DNA of 64,000 bases from Pontederia crassipes (lineage: Eukaryota > Streptophyta > Magnoliopsida > Commelinales > Pontederiaceae), in contig CM060192.1 of the NCBI GenBank assembly GCA_030549335.1, positions 25,238,157-25,302,156 of the forward strand, in the 5' to 3' direction. The position numbers and the translations under genes are program-made. How positions within the stretch are numbered: position 1 is the first letter of the stretch; every line of letters starts with the position of its first letter. Under the pieces are notes generated by a model. That model did no database searches. It saw nothing but the letters and a program-made list of their open reading frames with translations, and was not told the DNA's origin. Below, piece after piece: positions 53,730 to 64,000 of the stretch.

Positions 53730-55924
53730 TGTTGGAGCAAAGTTTTGATGCCCTATATAATTATGTTTTGATGATACAAACCTCAAAAGATTAGAGTTAT
53801 ATTTAAAACGTCAAAAAAAGTTTAAATAGAAATGAGTTGTTTCATACATTAAACTTTGATTAATATTTGTTTATGTTTCCATGAGATTTACATTAATGGA
53901 TAAATACAAAAGTTATTGATAATTCTTTTATTTTTGTAGAGAATTAAATATCATCTCATTTGGATGTTGGTATGAAAAGTTATGTATATAAAAAAAAAGT
54001 AAAGGTCTAAAATGTTTTATTTGAAATGGACAATTTTGTATACTGAACTTTGAATCAATATTTGACTATGATCTAATTATATTTTGTATAAATGATGAAT
54101 ACCAAGGTTGTAGAGCATTCTATTAGCTTTTCATAGAATAAAAAATCATCTTATTTGGATAACTTACAAAAAGTTATGCCTAAATAGTGCATGACGGTCG
54201 ACCAATCAACGCGCTGAATGCACTATAATGGTAATATTTTGGCCTCAAAATTAGGAAACAAAGCCCAATGGCTAAATGGAGTTAAGAAGGCTATAAAAGA
54301 GGACCCAAAGGTGTAGGAATGATCAAGACTTCCAAGAAAAAATGGGAAGAATATTTGAGAAGTCCATTTGAGCTCCAAGTTGCAAATTTTTCAATTCTTT
54401 CTCTTTTACTCTTGTCTGAGGTTTCAAATTATAAAAGAGAGATTGTGGAGTGTTCTTGTGATATTTTAATGGTTATTTAGCTCCTGAGTGAAAGGAGGTT
54501 GTGTCTTATCTTTTGAGTGAAGAAAAGAGGAACGAAAGCCTACGAGTGAAAGAGGTGTGTCTTACCTCTTGAAAAAGAGAAAAAGCAAGAGTTGTAAAGA
54601 GTTTCTTCCAAGGGTGGAGGCAAGTGCAGGCACTCGAATTATGTATTAGTGATTACATGCTCTAATTGAAATCTATATTTACTCTCGGCTTGCTGGTAGC
54701 AACGTTCACAAATTGTGGTTGTAACCACGATCGAATCTCCTTAGCAACAAGAATTTTTCATTTCTTTTTTACGTTGGTTTTCTAAAATTATCATATATGA
54801 TTGATATCTAATAACTTACACCTAATTTTCCAAATTTGTCTTATAATATTCTTACCTTATATTTTTTCCAATAATTAATGTTTTCTTTTCTAGGCATTAT
54901 ATTTTATTTTTTTACTTAATTATTTTATTTATATATTGCCTTCAATCATTTTTTCTTAATTACGTGGTCCAAGTCCATAATTTTTTACCACATTGTTATA
55001 GTTGATCTTCCAAGTTTTATAATTTTTTGTTCTCTATTTTCATCCAATTAATTCATTCTTTCTCTTTAGATATTATGCTTTATTATTTTCTATTTTTAAT
55101 TTTAATTATTTTATTTATATATTACCTTTAATCAATGTATAATTAGTGGTTATGGTATCATGTACACTCATTTTATTCATAATTATTATATATAATTTAT
55201 ATACATAAATAGTAATGCAATATTGTTTTGTTGATATATTAGTACAACTAAATATTTATGTTTACGATCTTATATTACACTTACAAAGTATTTGTTAAGT
55301 GTTAAAATTATTTTTTAATAAATCAATTAAATGAATATAAAAATGTACTTTTCTGTGCAAGAGAAATTGTACCCATGATCTCTTTCTACCCCTAGTGTTA
55401 TAAATAATACTATAAATTATTATTTATGTTTTAATATCATAATATAATATTTTAAATTAATTTTGGATTCTAAAATTAATATCTTTATATATAAATATAT
55501 ATATAAGTAAAAAACTAAAATTTACGGAAAGAACAAGTGAGCTCTTCGACTAGATACAAATGTGAACTCACTCAAAATATCCTTGGCTCTGCCAATACTT
55601 TCTTCCTTGCCCCATTTGGAATGAAGGAAGGGTTCTTAGTGGAATCTTCGACGGTCTCGATGTCAAGAAGTCGGAACGGGGACGTAGGCCGTGTGGCCGA
55701 ACCTTGTCAACAAATCGCCTTGCATTCTTGTGTTTGTCTTTTTCTCTCCTTCTCCTTCCTATTTCATTATGCATGTGATATGATTGTTTTTGTGTTGATT
55801 TGAATATTAACGAATCGATTTTAAGCTTTCATGATGATTTTTATAAAATCGGTTTATGGTTTAGCACCAATTCAACCCCTCCCCCCCCCCCCCCCCCCCC
55901 CTCTTGGTGCCTTGTGATCCTACA
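53730..55924 (+). repeat. TE-G 3' LTR (with TE-K inside)
   Basis: Matches 44376-46314; lacks TE-L and carries TE-K. The C21 run is at 55881-55901. Confidence 0.9.
54610..55598. mobile_element. TE-K: hAT-like non-autonomous element in the TE-G 3' LTR
   Basis: Flanked by an 8-bp duplication TTTCTTCC (54602-54609 and 55599-55606). The ends AAGGGTGGAGGCAAG and, complemented, GTATTGGCAGAGCCAAG are imperfect inverted repeats. The 5' LTR has the empty site TTTCTTCC at about 45977-45984. The interior is AT-rich without a transposase frame. Confidence 0.72.
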
Positions 55925-56330
55925 CAGGTGACTCAAGTGAGCTCCTAACTATATCTCATTCATCTATGTCCTCAAATAGAAATGTGCCTCCACAACATTG
56001 AGTATGGATACTCAGTGCCAAGCATGTATGGAAAAAGGGTTATGCTTTTGGTGTAATGAAAAAACTTGTACCTGGTCATTGCTGCAAACAACTTGGTTTA
56101 TCTTTAATGGAGATCCAAGAGAGCGACCAGATCAATAAACAACTCAATGATGTTGACATTGAGAATGTTGAAGGAAATAACCCCAAGAAGACTTGACTGA
56201 AATTTCCTTTCATGCAATTTTGGGAAACTCAATCGGAACATGCATGAAACTCCAAGGCGAATTGAATGGAAGGCAAGTGCTGATTGTCATTGATAGTGGA
56301 TCAACGCATAATTTTGTGCCATAAAATATT
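55925..56330 (+). pseudogene. TE-H gag end and protease
   Basis: The knuckle can be traced across a frameshift: CFWCNEK in one frame, PGHCCK in the other (about 56016-56090), the order CxxC...GHxC of plant chromovirus gag. The protease follows with EISFHAILGNSIGT, LNGRQVLIVIDSGSTHNF (about 56264-56317), so the catalytic DSGS is intact, then a stop. It continues the gag piece at 44162-44375, with TE-G between. Confidence 0.8.
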
Positions 56331-57963
56331 GTGCATGAACTTAATCTCTCATTTCAAAGGACTCCTTATCAAGTTCAAATTGGGAATGGTGATATTATTC
56401 GTTGAAATATACTTTACAAAGATGTCACTGTGCACTTTTTGAGTTGAACTATTACTCAAGATTATTATCCTTTTTCTATTGGGGCGCTGATTTGGCATTG
56501 GGAATCAAATGTTTGGCATCCCTCAACATAGTTCAAGAAATAAAAAAATATTTTTAATCTTCAATTGGCACAGAAAGAGGTACAAATTGCAAGGGGTCAA
56601 ATCACCTAATACAACACCTACTTCATTCCAAGAATTTGACAAGATTCTAGAACCCTCTGGTAATGCCATTCAACCCTCTGGTAATGCCATTCAAGCACTT
56701 TTAACCCAATTTCACTTTATTTTTACTGAACCTACTTCCCTTCAACCATTTAAGATTCATTCACACTCTATTCCATTATTCCCTAATTCCAAAACCCCAA
56801 ACATTAGGCCCTACCCTCACTCATATTCTAGAAAAATAAAAATATAAACTCAAGTTGATCCTCTCTTACAATATGGTATTATCCAACCCAACTGCAGCCC
56901 ATTCTCTAGCCGAGTCCTATTAGTAAAAAAAATGATTCTTGGAGATTTTTTGTAGATTATCGAAGTCTTAACAAAATAACTATTCTTGACAAATACACTA
57001 TCCACAATATTGATAATTGGTAGATGAACTTCATGGGGCAATTTTTTTCCAAAATTGACCTTCATTCATGATATCACCAAATTAAAGTAAACCCATGTGA
57101 TGTCCACAGCAACCTTCTGCACCCATACATGTTGAATTTCTTGTAATGCCTTTTGACCTCACTAATCCCCATCTACCTTCCAAGTAGCTATGAATGACCT
57201 ATTTTGCCCTCACCTGCGAAAGTTTATTAGTCTTCTTTTTTGTGATATCTTAATTTATAGTCTTATCACCAAATTAGAAACAAATCTCCAGCTACTCTCC
57301 AACAACTCTTATCTTGCCAATACGAAAAAGTGCTTGTTCGAACAGAAACGAATTGGGGTTTTGGGTCATATTGTCTCACAGGATGGAGTCTAAGTTGATC
57401 TTGACAAGATATCAGTAGTGCTAGATTGGCCTACACCTACTAATGTAAAAGAGCATCATGGTTTTTTAGGCTTGACAGATTATTATCGATGTTTTGTACG
57501 TCATTATGGCATTATTGCTCGTGCTTTAACATATTTAACAAAAAAAAATGATGTTGTAATCTCCAAAAGCTAATGAGGCTTTCCTACAACTCAAAAATAT
57601 GTTGACTATAGTACCCGTTCCACGTCAGATTTCATGGAGCAATTTGTAGTTGGATGTGATGCTTCTTCGAATGGTGTGGGTGCCATTTTACTCTAGTTTG
57701 ATCATCCACTTGCATATTTTAGTAATGGATTCTCTTTTTCCAATCACTTTAAGTCAACTTATGATCGTGAATTGTTAGTTGGTTCTTGCTCTACAAAAAT
57801 GGCGATATTATTTAATAGGTCGACATTTTCTGGTAAGACTGATCTAGCTTGAAATATAAAACAACTAATATCTACTACAGAACATAAGAGATTGTTGATG
57901 AAGTTATTAGCATATGTCTTCACCATCATATATAAGGCAGGAAGTGAAAATACTAGGGCTAAT

Positions 57964-57964
<1 letters not shown>
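56331..57964 (+). pseudogene. TE-H reverse transcriptase and RNase H, heavily decayed
   Basis: Motifs in changing frames: linker with EFDKILEPSG (56632), then a 21-bp direct duplication around SGNAIQ; LQYGIIQPNCSPFSS and FFVDYRSLNKITILDKYTI (about 56860-57000), SKIDLHS-stop-YHQIKV. The YxDD box is lost: the sequence reads LLFCDILIYS at about 57232-57261. KKCLFEQKRIGVLGHIVSQDG, DYYRCFV, VVGCDASSNGVGAIL and a SENTRANALS ending show the connection and RNase H. Confidence 0.8.

Positions 57965-58020
<56 letters not shown>
57965..58020 (+). repeat. (CT)28 microsatellite within TE-H pol
   Basis: Uninterrupted CT dinucleotides for 56 bases. It starts within the codons for Ala-Leu-Ser at the end of RNase H (GCT CTC TCT), a motif normally followed by Arg. 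Confidence 0.95.
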
Positions 58021-58023
<3 letters not shown>

Positions 58024-58573
58024 AGGTCACAACATGATGGTTCCTTTGGATTTTGACAATTTGATAGTTGCACTCAATGTTGGCCCTTATTTTCACAAAA
58101 TAATTATTGATATCAAATATGATTTTCGCTAGCTGCCAATCATCTTTATTGCAAATCAAGGTTTGTCATTCCTTATTATCCCGAATTGAAGAAAAAGTTC
58201 TCTCACCTATTGGTGGGCATGGTGGTTATTTATAGACCTTTAAAAGGATACCTACTATTTTTTTCTAGCCTTCTTTGAAGCATGACATCAAAGCATTTGT
58301 CCAAAAAATGTTTAGTCTGCCAACAAATTGTTGGGTTATTACAACATTTACTAGTTCCCACTCACATACGGGAAGACATTTCTTTAGCTTTTATTACAGG
58401 TCTTCAAGTGTCACAAGGTTTTGACACCATTTTGGTGGTAGTGAATCGCTTTAGAAAGTACAATTGCTTCCTTTCTTTGTCACACCCATTTATTGGAAAA
58501 ATAGTAGCTACAAAGTTTAGCCAAGAAATTGTCAAGTTGCATGGAGTTCGTCATACGATTTTGTCCAATAGTG
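58021..58573 (+). pseudogene. TE-H integrase, truncated
   Basis: The zinc-binding region is traceable in pieces, ending CLVCQQIVGLLQHLL (58312 on). The core has REDISLAFITGLQ, DTILVVVNRFRKYNCFLSLS and KLHGVRHTILSNSD; the first catalytic Asp, usually in VVVDRFSKY, is Asn here, and the second is in SNSD. The sequence breaks off right after, so the last catalytic residue and the C-terminus are missing. Confidence 0.82.
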
Positions 58574-58690
58574 ATTGTATGATTGAAAGCATCAAGAGGG
58601 GGGAGTGAATTGGTTTTTTAAAAATCTTTTTGTAAAAATACTTTTAGAAAATCAATAAAACCGATCACAAGCAAATAAATCTCCAAGATA
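58574..58690 (-). repeat. Copia LTR-like fragment, minus orientation
   Basis: TGTATGATTGAAAGCATCAAG, then GAGGGGGGAGTGAATTGG, has the same build as the complement of the TE-G LTR end (TGTAGGATCACAAGGCACCAA, GAGGGGG, TGAATTGG). Only the LTR end region is recognisable. Confidence 0.45.
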
Positions 58691-59500
58691 GCATTCATCT
58701 TTTATGTTTGACCATTGGGCTCGAGGTGAAACAACGTTGAGTAGTGTAGGTTGAATCCCAATATCATGAAAAGATCCTTCTATAAGTTGCTAATGTATTG
58801 CCTGTAATGATAATTGACAATGCTTTGTGGGATGCTCCGGTACTTCACCACATGCAAAGAAAAGTTACACAACTTTGGTGGCAAAGCAACTTGGAGAGCT
58901 AGTGGAGAAGATGGCATACTTGAAAAATCAATGAACTATCATCATGATGGTGTTGCGCTTTCAGGCTTAGGTAATCCTTGATGAAATCTATAGAGATATC
59001 CTTCCATGGCTGACTTGGAATCAAATAATTGATTGGAGACCTTGTCCTACTGATAGATGAGGCACATCTTCACGTAGGCTTCAACATCTTCCTCGATTTT
59101 GTAGCCAGAAGAATCATTCTTTGAGGAGTGTTAAGGTGTGATGACCTGTCCACTTAGAGTCATGTCACTCCATGATTTCTAGCCACAAGTTGTCCGCTTG
59201 AGACACATAGAAGTCATACCCATAGTAAGAATGAAATCATCTTCAACATAGTGATGAGTTCTCCCCTTCTTAGCCTACTCTTGGAGATTCTTCATGATCA
59301 AACCAAACATCAACTCTACCTTGATCCTAGCAATCAAGTAGCTCCCTTCCAAAGGAACTAATTTACTACTTGTTCCGCTCTCTAGCTGAGAGCATTGGTC
59401 TTATAGTTGAGGATGTAGTCAAACTCTACAAGAAAGTTTGGCCACGCTTGCTTCAGTGATAATTTCTTTTGTGTCTCGAAATATCTCATCGATCACTAGC
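58691..59500 (-). mobile_element. TE-I: decayed chromovirus integrase/RNase H fragment, minus strand
   Basis: Follows TE-B 14600-15440 at nucleotide level, for example GATGGCATACTTGAAAAATCA (58909) against GATGGCATACTTAAAGAACCA (14785), TTCCATGGCTG and GCTTCAACATC, and TCTCGAAATA at the end. No open frame remains. It comes from an element related to TE-B but older or faster decayed. Confidence 0.75.
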
Positions 59501-61038
59501 TTATCATCCTAAGAATTCCTATAATAAATATAATATAATTTTTGTGCTAAATATCCCCAAATAATGCATTTATCATTAATTTCACTAATTTTTCACAATA
59601 ATTAAAAGCATGCACAGTATTGCTACAAACCTGCACTTAGGCTATTTAACCATCTTAATTTGATTCTTCTTTGTTTACATTTTATTTGGAGAATTTGTTG
59701 GTTCATGTATTGTGTTTACAGGATCATGTCCAAGCAGAAAGAGACAAAATTGTTGCTAGAAAAGAAGGATGGGTCACAATTATCTAGCTACCAAAAAACA
59801 AGAAGAAATGAATATTTTGTAGAATAAGAGATAGAGAACAGGTGGCAAAAGCAGGTGGAATGGAAGCTTTTGATTTTCATCAAAGGGTGATGAAAATGTC
59901 ATTAAAAAGGAATATTCAGCTTAACAAAGGGAAGGCTCCTACTGAATGGAATTTGAATTTGGAAAGAAGGAAGAAGAAGAGGATGGAAACATGCATGATT
60001 ACTAGAGTTTGAAATGAATTTAGTAGCCTTTATTATAAGAATGTTACTGATCTTATCTGTTATAAATTTTGTAATGTTGTTGACATTGATGGGGAGTTAA
60101 ATTTTTGGCTTACTTACAGTAGATAAGTTTTTGTTATGGATGGATGGTGGACTTCATTATTTGTTCCTGATATTATCATGTCTGTATTAAGGTCAATGTT
60201 ATTAATCTTTATTACTATTAGTGTGAACCTTGTTTAAACGGTGAGATGAGAGATTATCTTATTGTGCAATCCTCGTTCAGATATGAATCATAGATTTTAC
60301 TCACTAGCATTAATTTCACCTAAGTTGAATGCTTATCAATTGGTCGACAATACTCACTTGTGGAATGCATTGATTAGTCTCCTATTTTATGTCAAGATCA
60401 TTAAGAGGTGACATTCATTATTTTTGTTCATGTCTAAAAAGATATCTAAACTCAATTAATAAATTAATCACTAAACTCCTACCTATGGATATCACTAGCT
60501 AGTTAATCTAGTTATCTTATGAAAAATAAGGTCCATAGTCTTATTTCTAATGGATTGTGAGAATAGTTTTTCATAGGAATTAAATCACTTAAATTATTGA
60601 CATGATTGTCATAAGTTCATCCATAACACTAAGATAGATGAGATCTTCCTTGAGTGAGGCATTTATCTATTGTTTGACTCACATTCTCATTCCTCTTGCT
60701 CAATTTTATTGCAATTCTATAATAATAAAATCCAGAAAGAAATTAATTAACTAGCAAAGTCTAAAGTTTAGTCTGATTTCTGAGATTGTCTTTTCCCTTA
60801 TTGATTAGCTAGTAAATTAGTCTTTTTATTTGTAATTATCCTAGATTAGTTACTAAGTATTTAGTCTTAAATCATTAAGGATACGACACTTAGGTATACT
60901 ACTCTCATTTGTGCACTTGCAATTGAGTTAGTGAGCAGTTAACCCTTATATTAATATTCCTAGATGAATTAAATAGGTTTTAACTTTTAATCATTCTTAA
61001 ATAAAATTATTTAATGATTAACTCTCATTAGCTCACTA
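59500..61038 (+). repeat. TE-J 5' LTR (left border approximate)
   Basis: The right end CTCACTA is followed by AGTTTT and the primer site, the same spacing as in TE-A, C and D (the usual terminal CA reads TA). Contains GGATACGACAC and GTGCACTTGCAATTG as in TE-A. The left border is placed where similarity to TE-B ends. Confidence 0.65.
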
Positions 61039-61044
61039 AGTTTT

Positions 61045-61064
61045 TAGTGTTACTGGCAAGGATT
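61045..61064 (+). other. TE-J primer-binding site, decayed
   Basis: TAGTGTTACTGGCAAGGATT against the TGACGCCATTGCCGGGGATT of TE-A. Confidence 0.55.
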
Positions 61065-61238
61065 TGAGGCTAATTAGATTCACATTTCATAGTTTAGGTT
61101 AGTTTTATACCTTTTTCTTGTTATCACATTTTTCAACTGAATTTTAATATATCTCATTGGCTTTTGTATTTCACATTCACCGTATAACTCAATTTGTTTG
61201 ATTTTTTTATTTGAAGTTGATATTTCTGATTTTAGCTT

Positions 61239-62880
61239 ATGCAGAATTTTGATACTAAAAAGGATTTGATTCAAACTTATCCTAAATGTGAAAGACAATT
61301 TAAGAGAAGAAAAATATTGCAAGGAGAAGCTAGAAGGAGAAGATTAATTGAAGAAGTGAGGATTAATTAGAATACTCAAGGTACTGATAATCAAATGATA
61401 GCAGCTCCAAGAACACCGAAAGGTTGTTATTACCTAATAATGTTAGAGGACAATTAATTGATGAAGCAATTGTGCTGATTGTTACATTTGAATTGAATCC
61501 AGCTCTAGTTAGTATGATTATACAACATTAATTTGAAAGTCTTAGTTAAGAAGATCTAGTTTTAAGGAGATTTGTAATATATAGTTCAATTCCACAACAA
61601 CCGCTTTGATGCCATTTACATAGGTTGTTTCCATTTTCTCTCGTAAACAGAGCTAAGTTTTGGTACAAATTCTCACTCTTAAAGAAATTGCAACTTGAGA
61701 TTTAATTGTACAAATCTTTTTAGGTGAATTCTTTCCTCCTAGCAAAAGTGATCACTCCAGGGATCAGATAGCTATATTTTATCAATTGGATCAGGAAAAC
61801 ATATATGAAGCTTGGCAAAAATTTCAAGGTTTGTTGAGTCAACGTCATGAATTTGAGAAATGACAATTAGTGAATTATTTTCACAAAGGATTGAACTATC
61901 ATCCTAAGATAGGTCTAGATATGTCGTTAGGACCTTTTCTTCCAAGTACATTGATAAAGCATATCAGATATAGAGAATTTGGTCAAGAACCATCACACTT
62001 TCTAACTCATGATAGAACAAGAAGACCTCATTCGCCGAGTCAATAAGCTTGCGGAAGTTGTGCATAAAGTATTGGAAAAGCTTACCATTATGCCCAAGGT
62101 TAATATGGTATCTAGTGGTAATGGAGGGAATCATTTGGTGGAGAGTTGTAACCTTTTTCCGCAGGAATGTGAACAAAATTATGATCACATTAATGCAAAT
62201 ATAAATAATGGTATGAAAGTCCCAAATCAATACTACACCCCTCCTTATTTATGATACGATTGGAATCATTTTCAAATTCAATCAAGAATTTTTACTAAAA
62301 ATTAGTCATCTATTCAATGACCTTATAATCAACCTAATGTACAAATGCTAAGGCCACCTTATGAGCAACCAGTTCAAACCTCTTAGAAATATAAGGTGGA
62401 AGAGCTATTGGAAATATTGTTGAAGAAGCAAAAGAAGTATGATGAAGTTAGGCAAAAACAAGGTGAAGTGAAATTGAAACCAGCTTCTAAAATTGAAAAT
62501 TTGAGTACTCATAATAAGATGGTTGAAAAACATATTGCTTAGCAAGGTAGACTTCAGCTAGAACTCCAAAGATATTTTTAGGACAAAGTAAAATAACCCT
62601 AAAGCAAGTGCAAGTTGTCAAGCTCACAAGAGCTGAAAAACCAATAATGCCTACTGAAGATAATTTAGGTAGAGCTACTCCATTATTAGTTCAACCAGAA
62701 GAATAAATGGAAGAAAATGTAGTTGAAAATAAGAAAAATACACCATAAAAAGAGCTAAAACAGCCTAGAAACACACAAGAAAAAATTATTACAATGATTT
62801 ATCAATATGTGCCATTTTCATAGAGATTAGTGAAGACTATACAAAATCAATAGTTGGCAAATTTCTAAAAATCCTAAAAA
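61239..62880 (+). pseudogene. TE-J gag, heavily decayed
   Basis: From ATG 61239, MQNFDTKKD then an Arg/Lys-rich run like that of TE-A. Later, in several frames: AAPRTPKGCYY, EFFPPSKSDHSRDQI, YQLDQENIYEAWQKFQGLL, LVNYFHKGLNY. The frame 62009-62254 corresponds to the nucleocapsid; where TE-A has the CCHC knuckle, TE-J reads SSGNGGNHLVESC, so the first two cysteines are lost while the final Cys and the His remain. NGMKVPNQYYTP follows, matching the TE-A linker. Confidence 0.75.
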
Positions 62881-63420
62881 ACGTATATATTAATGTGTGA
62901 TTTTTGGAAGCTATCCGAGGGATGCCTTCGTATGCTAGGTTTCTTAAGAAAATTATAACTATGAAAAGGAGAATTATGGAACATGAAACAATAGCCTTAA
63001 TTGAGGAAGCTTCAGCTATAATCCAAAACAAGCTCCTTCCAAAATTGAAAGATCAAAAAACATTTCAATTCCCTATGATATTGAAAATAGAAACATTCAA
63101 ATGGCTATGTGTCATTTAAGAGCTTCCATTAGTATGATTCATTTATCATTGTGCAGAAAATTGAAAGTTAAAGATTTGAATTTCACTAATGTGTCCTTGC
63201 AGCCAGTTGACAATCAATCAAGTACCATTATGGAATTCTTGAATACATGGCACTAAAAGTTGAAAAATATTACATTCTAGTGAACTTTATTGTTCTTGAT
63301 ATGGATAAAGACTTGAACACTCCTATTCCATTAGGGAAACTCTTTTTAGCTAATACGGGAGCTATTATTGATAACAAGGATGGAAGAATGAAGACAAGAT
63401 AAAAATTTAATTTAGTTTAA
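62881..63420 (+). pseudogene. TE-J protease region, catalytic Asp lost
   Basis: The frame 62904-63119 has MEAIRGMPSYARFLKKI, HETIALIEEASAIIQNKL and PKLKDQKTFQFP. After a frameshift the active-site segment reads CHLRASISMIH where TE-A has CDLGASVSVIP: Asp to His and Gly to Arg. Later DMDKDLNTPIPLGKLFLA can be followed. Confidence 0.75.
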
Positions 63421-64000
63421 CTTGTCAGTAGTTCAAATTTTCATGATGAAGATTTGGAGGGCAAATAGTGGAACAAGTTTTTGCAATAATTTAAATAAAA
63501 AACCCTCAACAAAGATGTTTGATATATAATCACTTGAGAGAATTAGATGATCCTTAAGTTGAGGCTTGTCATTCTGTGTTGGATGTAACTAAATAAGTAG
63601 AGAAATTAGAAATTCATAATGCAATGCAAGAGGTTTTATTATTGAAATCAAGGCCAATAGTTTTAAGGGGGAGAATTTTCTTAAACTTGAGCTAAAGTCA
63701 TTGTCTAGTAATCTAAAATATGAATTCATATGGGAGAACTCTACATATCTAGTAATAATTAAAGTCACTATACTCCAAAATCAGGTTCAATACTAAATTA
63801 ATATAGGAGGTAATTGGTTGTACAATTGATGATTAAAGAAATCAACTCCTCAATTATGCACAAGATCCCTTTGAAAGACAACTACAAGCCTTTAGTGCTA
63901 TGTCAAAGGAGACTGAGTCCAGCAATTAAGCAAGTTGTGAAGAAAGAAGTTATAATTTTTTATGAGGGAGTCATTTATTCAATTTCAAAAAGTGAATGGA
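63421..64000 (+). pseudogene. TE-J linker and start of reverse transcriptase, cut by window end
   Basis: After a stop-rich stretch, the last 150 bases read HKIPLKDNYKPLVLCQRRLS, PAIKQVVKKEV and GVIYSISKSEW, matching the start of reverse transcriptase in TE-C (KDHKPSIEGQRKLNPAMK). Confidence 0.72.

Larger units (their letters stand above)
44376..55924 (+). mobile_element. TE-G: SIRE/Maximus-like Ty1/Copia element, gag only, inserted in TE-H
   Basis: LTRs at 44376-46314 and 53730-55924 begin TGTTGGAGCAAAG and end TACA. The initiator-tRNA primer site is at 46317 and a polypurine tract at 53716-53729. Gag is recognisable (46360-48444) but no protease, integrase, reverse transcriptase or RNase H is seen; the rest is AT-rich noncoding DNA. 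Flanks TAGGC (left) and CAGGT (right) may be an aged target duplication, two transitions apart. Nested inserts: TE-L, TE-F, TE-M and TE-K. Confidence 0.9.
12261..58573 (+). mobile_element. TE-H: old Ty3/gypsy (chromovirus-like) element, split by TE-B and TE-G
   Basis: The remaining pieces are the LTR end (to 12674), primer site 12678-12690, gag 12703-13279, gag 44162-44375, gag end and protease 55925-56330, reverse transcriptase and RNase H 56331-57964, and integrase 58021-58573. In order they read as one plus-strand gag-pol. TE-B (13280-44161) and TE-G (44376-55924) were inserted into gag 214 bp apart. Many stops and frameshifts show it is the oldest layer. The left LTR border is not resolved, and the right end is lost or lies beyond later insertions. 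Confidence 0.8.
59500..64000 (+). mobile_element. TE-J: heavily decayed Athila-like element, plus strand, truncated by window edge
   Basis: 5' LTR to 61038, decayed primer site, gag, protease and the beginning of reverse transcriptase to the window end. Gag and protease follow TE-A step by step, so the two belong to the same family group in opposite orientation. Stops every few dozen codons. Confidence 0.8.

Noticed and set aside
1..64000. A host gene, tRNA or rRNA gene
   Set aside because: Every frame above about 150 residues belongs to a mobile element or lies antisense to one; no cloverleaf or rRNA core was recognised by eye.

Overview
The window looks like transposon-packed heterochromatin of a flowering plant. 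I see no intact host gene, no tRNA or rRNA gene and no CRISPR array. Nearly everything is a retrotransposon of a plant-typical class: Athila-like Ty3/gypsy elements with an Asp-tRNA-type primer site, chromodomain-bearing gypsy elements, a SIRE/Maximus-like Copia element and RTE-type LINEs. There are also Mutator-like and hAT-like DNA elements. The species cannot be fixed from the sequence. I label the elements TE-A to TE-M.

Left flank (1-12.3 kb). TE-A is a minus-strand Athila-like element cut by the window edge: protease and gag at 1-2366, primer site at 2501-2520, and a very long 5' LTR at 2527-6119 that carries a diverged ~180-bp repeat array. A 1.18-kb foldback Mutator-like element (6120-7295) sits exactly at its outer LTR end. 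From 7.3 to 12.3 kb there are only degenerate LTR-like pieces, a Copia gag relic (10190-10597), AT-rich DNA and an unassigned GC-richer stretch.

Centre (12.3-58.6 kb). This is one nested structure. TE-H, an old plus-strand gypsy element (gag start 12703), was split twice inside gag. TE-B, a minus-strand chromodomain gypsy element (13280-44161), entered first-half gag. TE-G, a gag-only SIRE-like Copia element (44376-55924), entered 214 bp further on. The upstream LTR of TE-B was itself hit twice: by TE-C (18508-32134, target duplication GTGAA) and TE-D (32204-43864, target duplication GTTGC), both plus-strand Athila-like elements. TE-C was then hit by a nearly intact RTE LINE, TE-E (25378-28549, 19-bp target duplication). 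TE-G holds a truncated LINE copy (TE-F), a solo LTR (TE-M) and one hAT-like element in each LTR (TE-L in the 5', TE-K in the 3'). The deepest chain is H > B > C > E. The split LTR of TE-B and the split gag of TE-H read through once the inserts are ignored.

Right flank (58.6-64 kb). A short Copia-LTR-like piece, a decayed minus-strand chromovirus integrase fragment (TE-I), and TE-J, a badly decayed plus-strand relative of TE-A that runs off the window.

Function. Each LTR element encodes, or once encoded, gag, protease, reverse transcriptase, RNase H and integrase for its own copy-and-paste cycle. TE-C and TE-D also carry an extra gene after integrase, in the position of the Athila envelope-like gene, followed by a conserved 3' module. 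All LTR-element reading frames are broken by stops or frameshifts; only the LINE TE-E is close to intact, with one in-frame stop.
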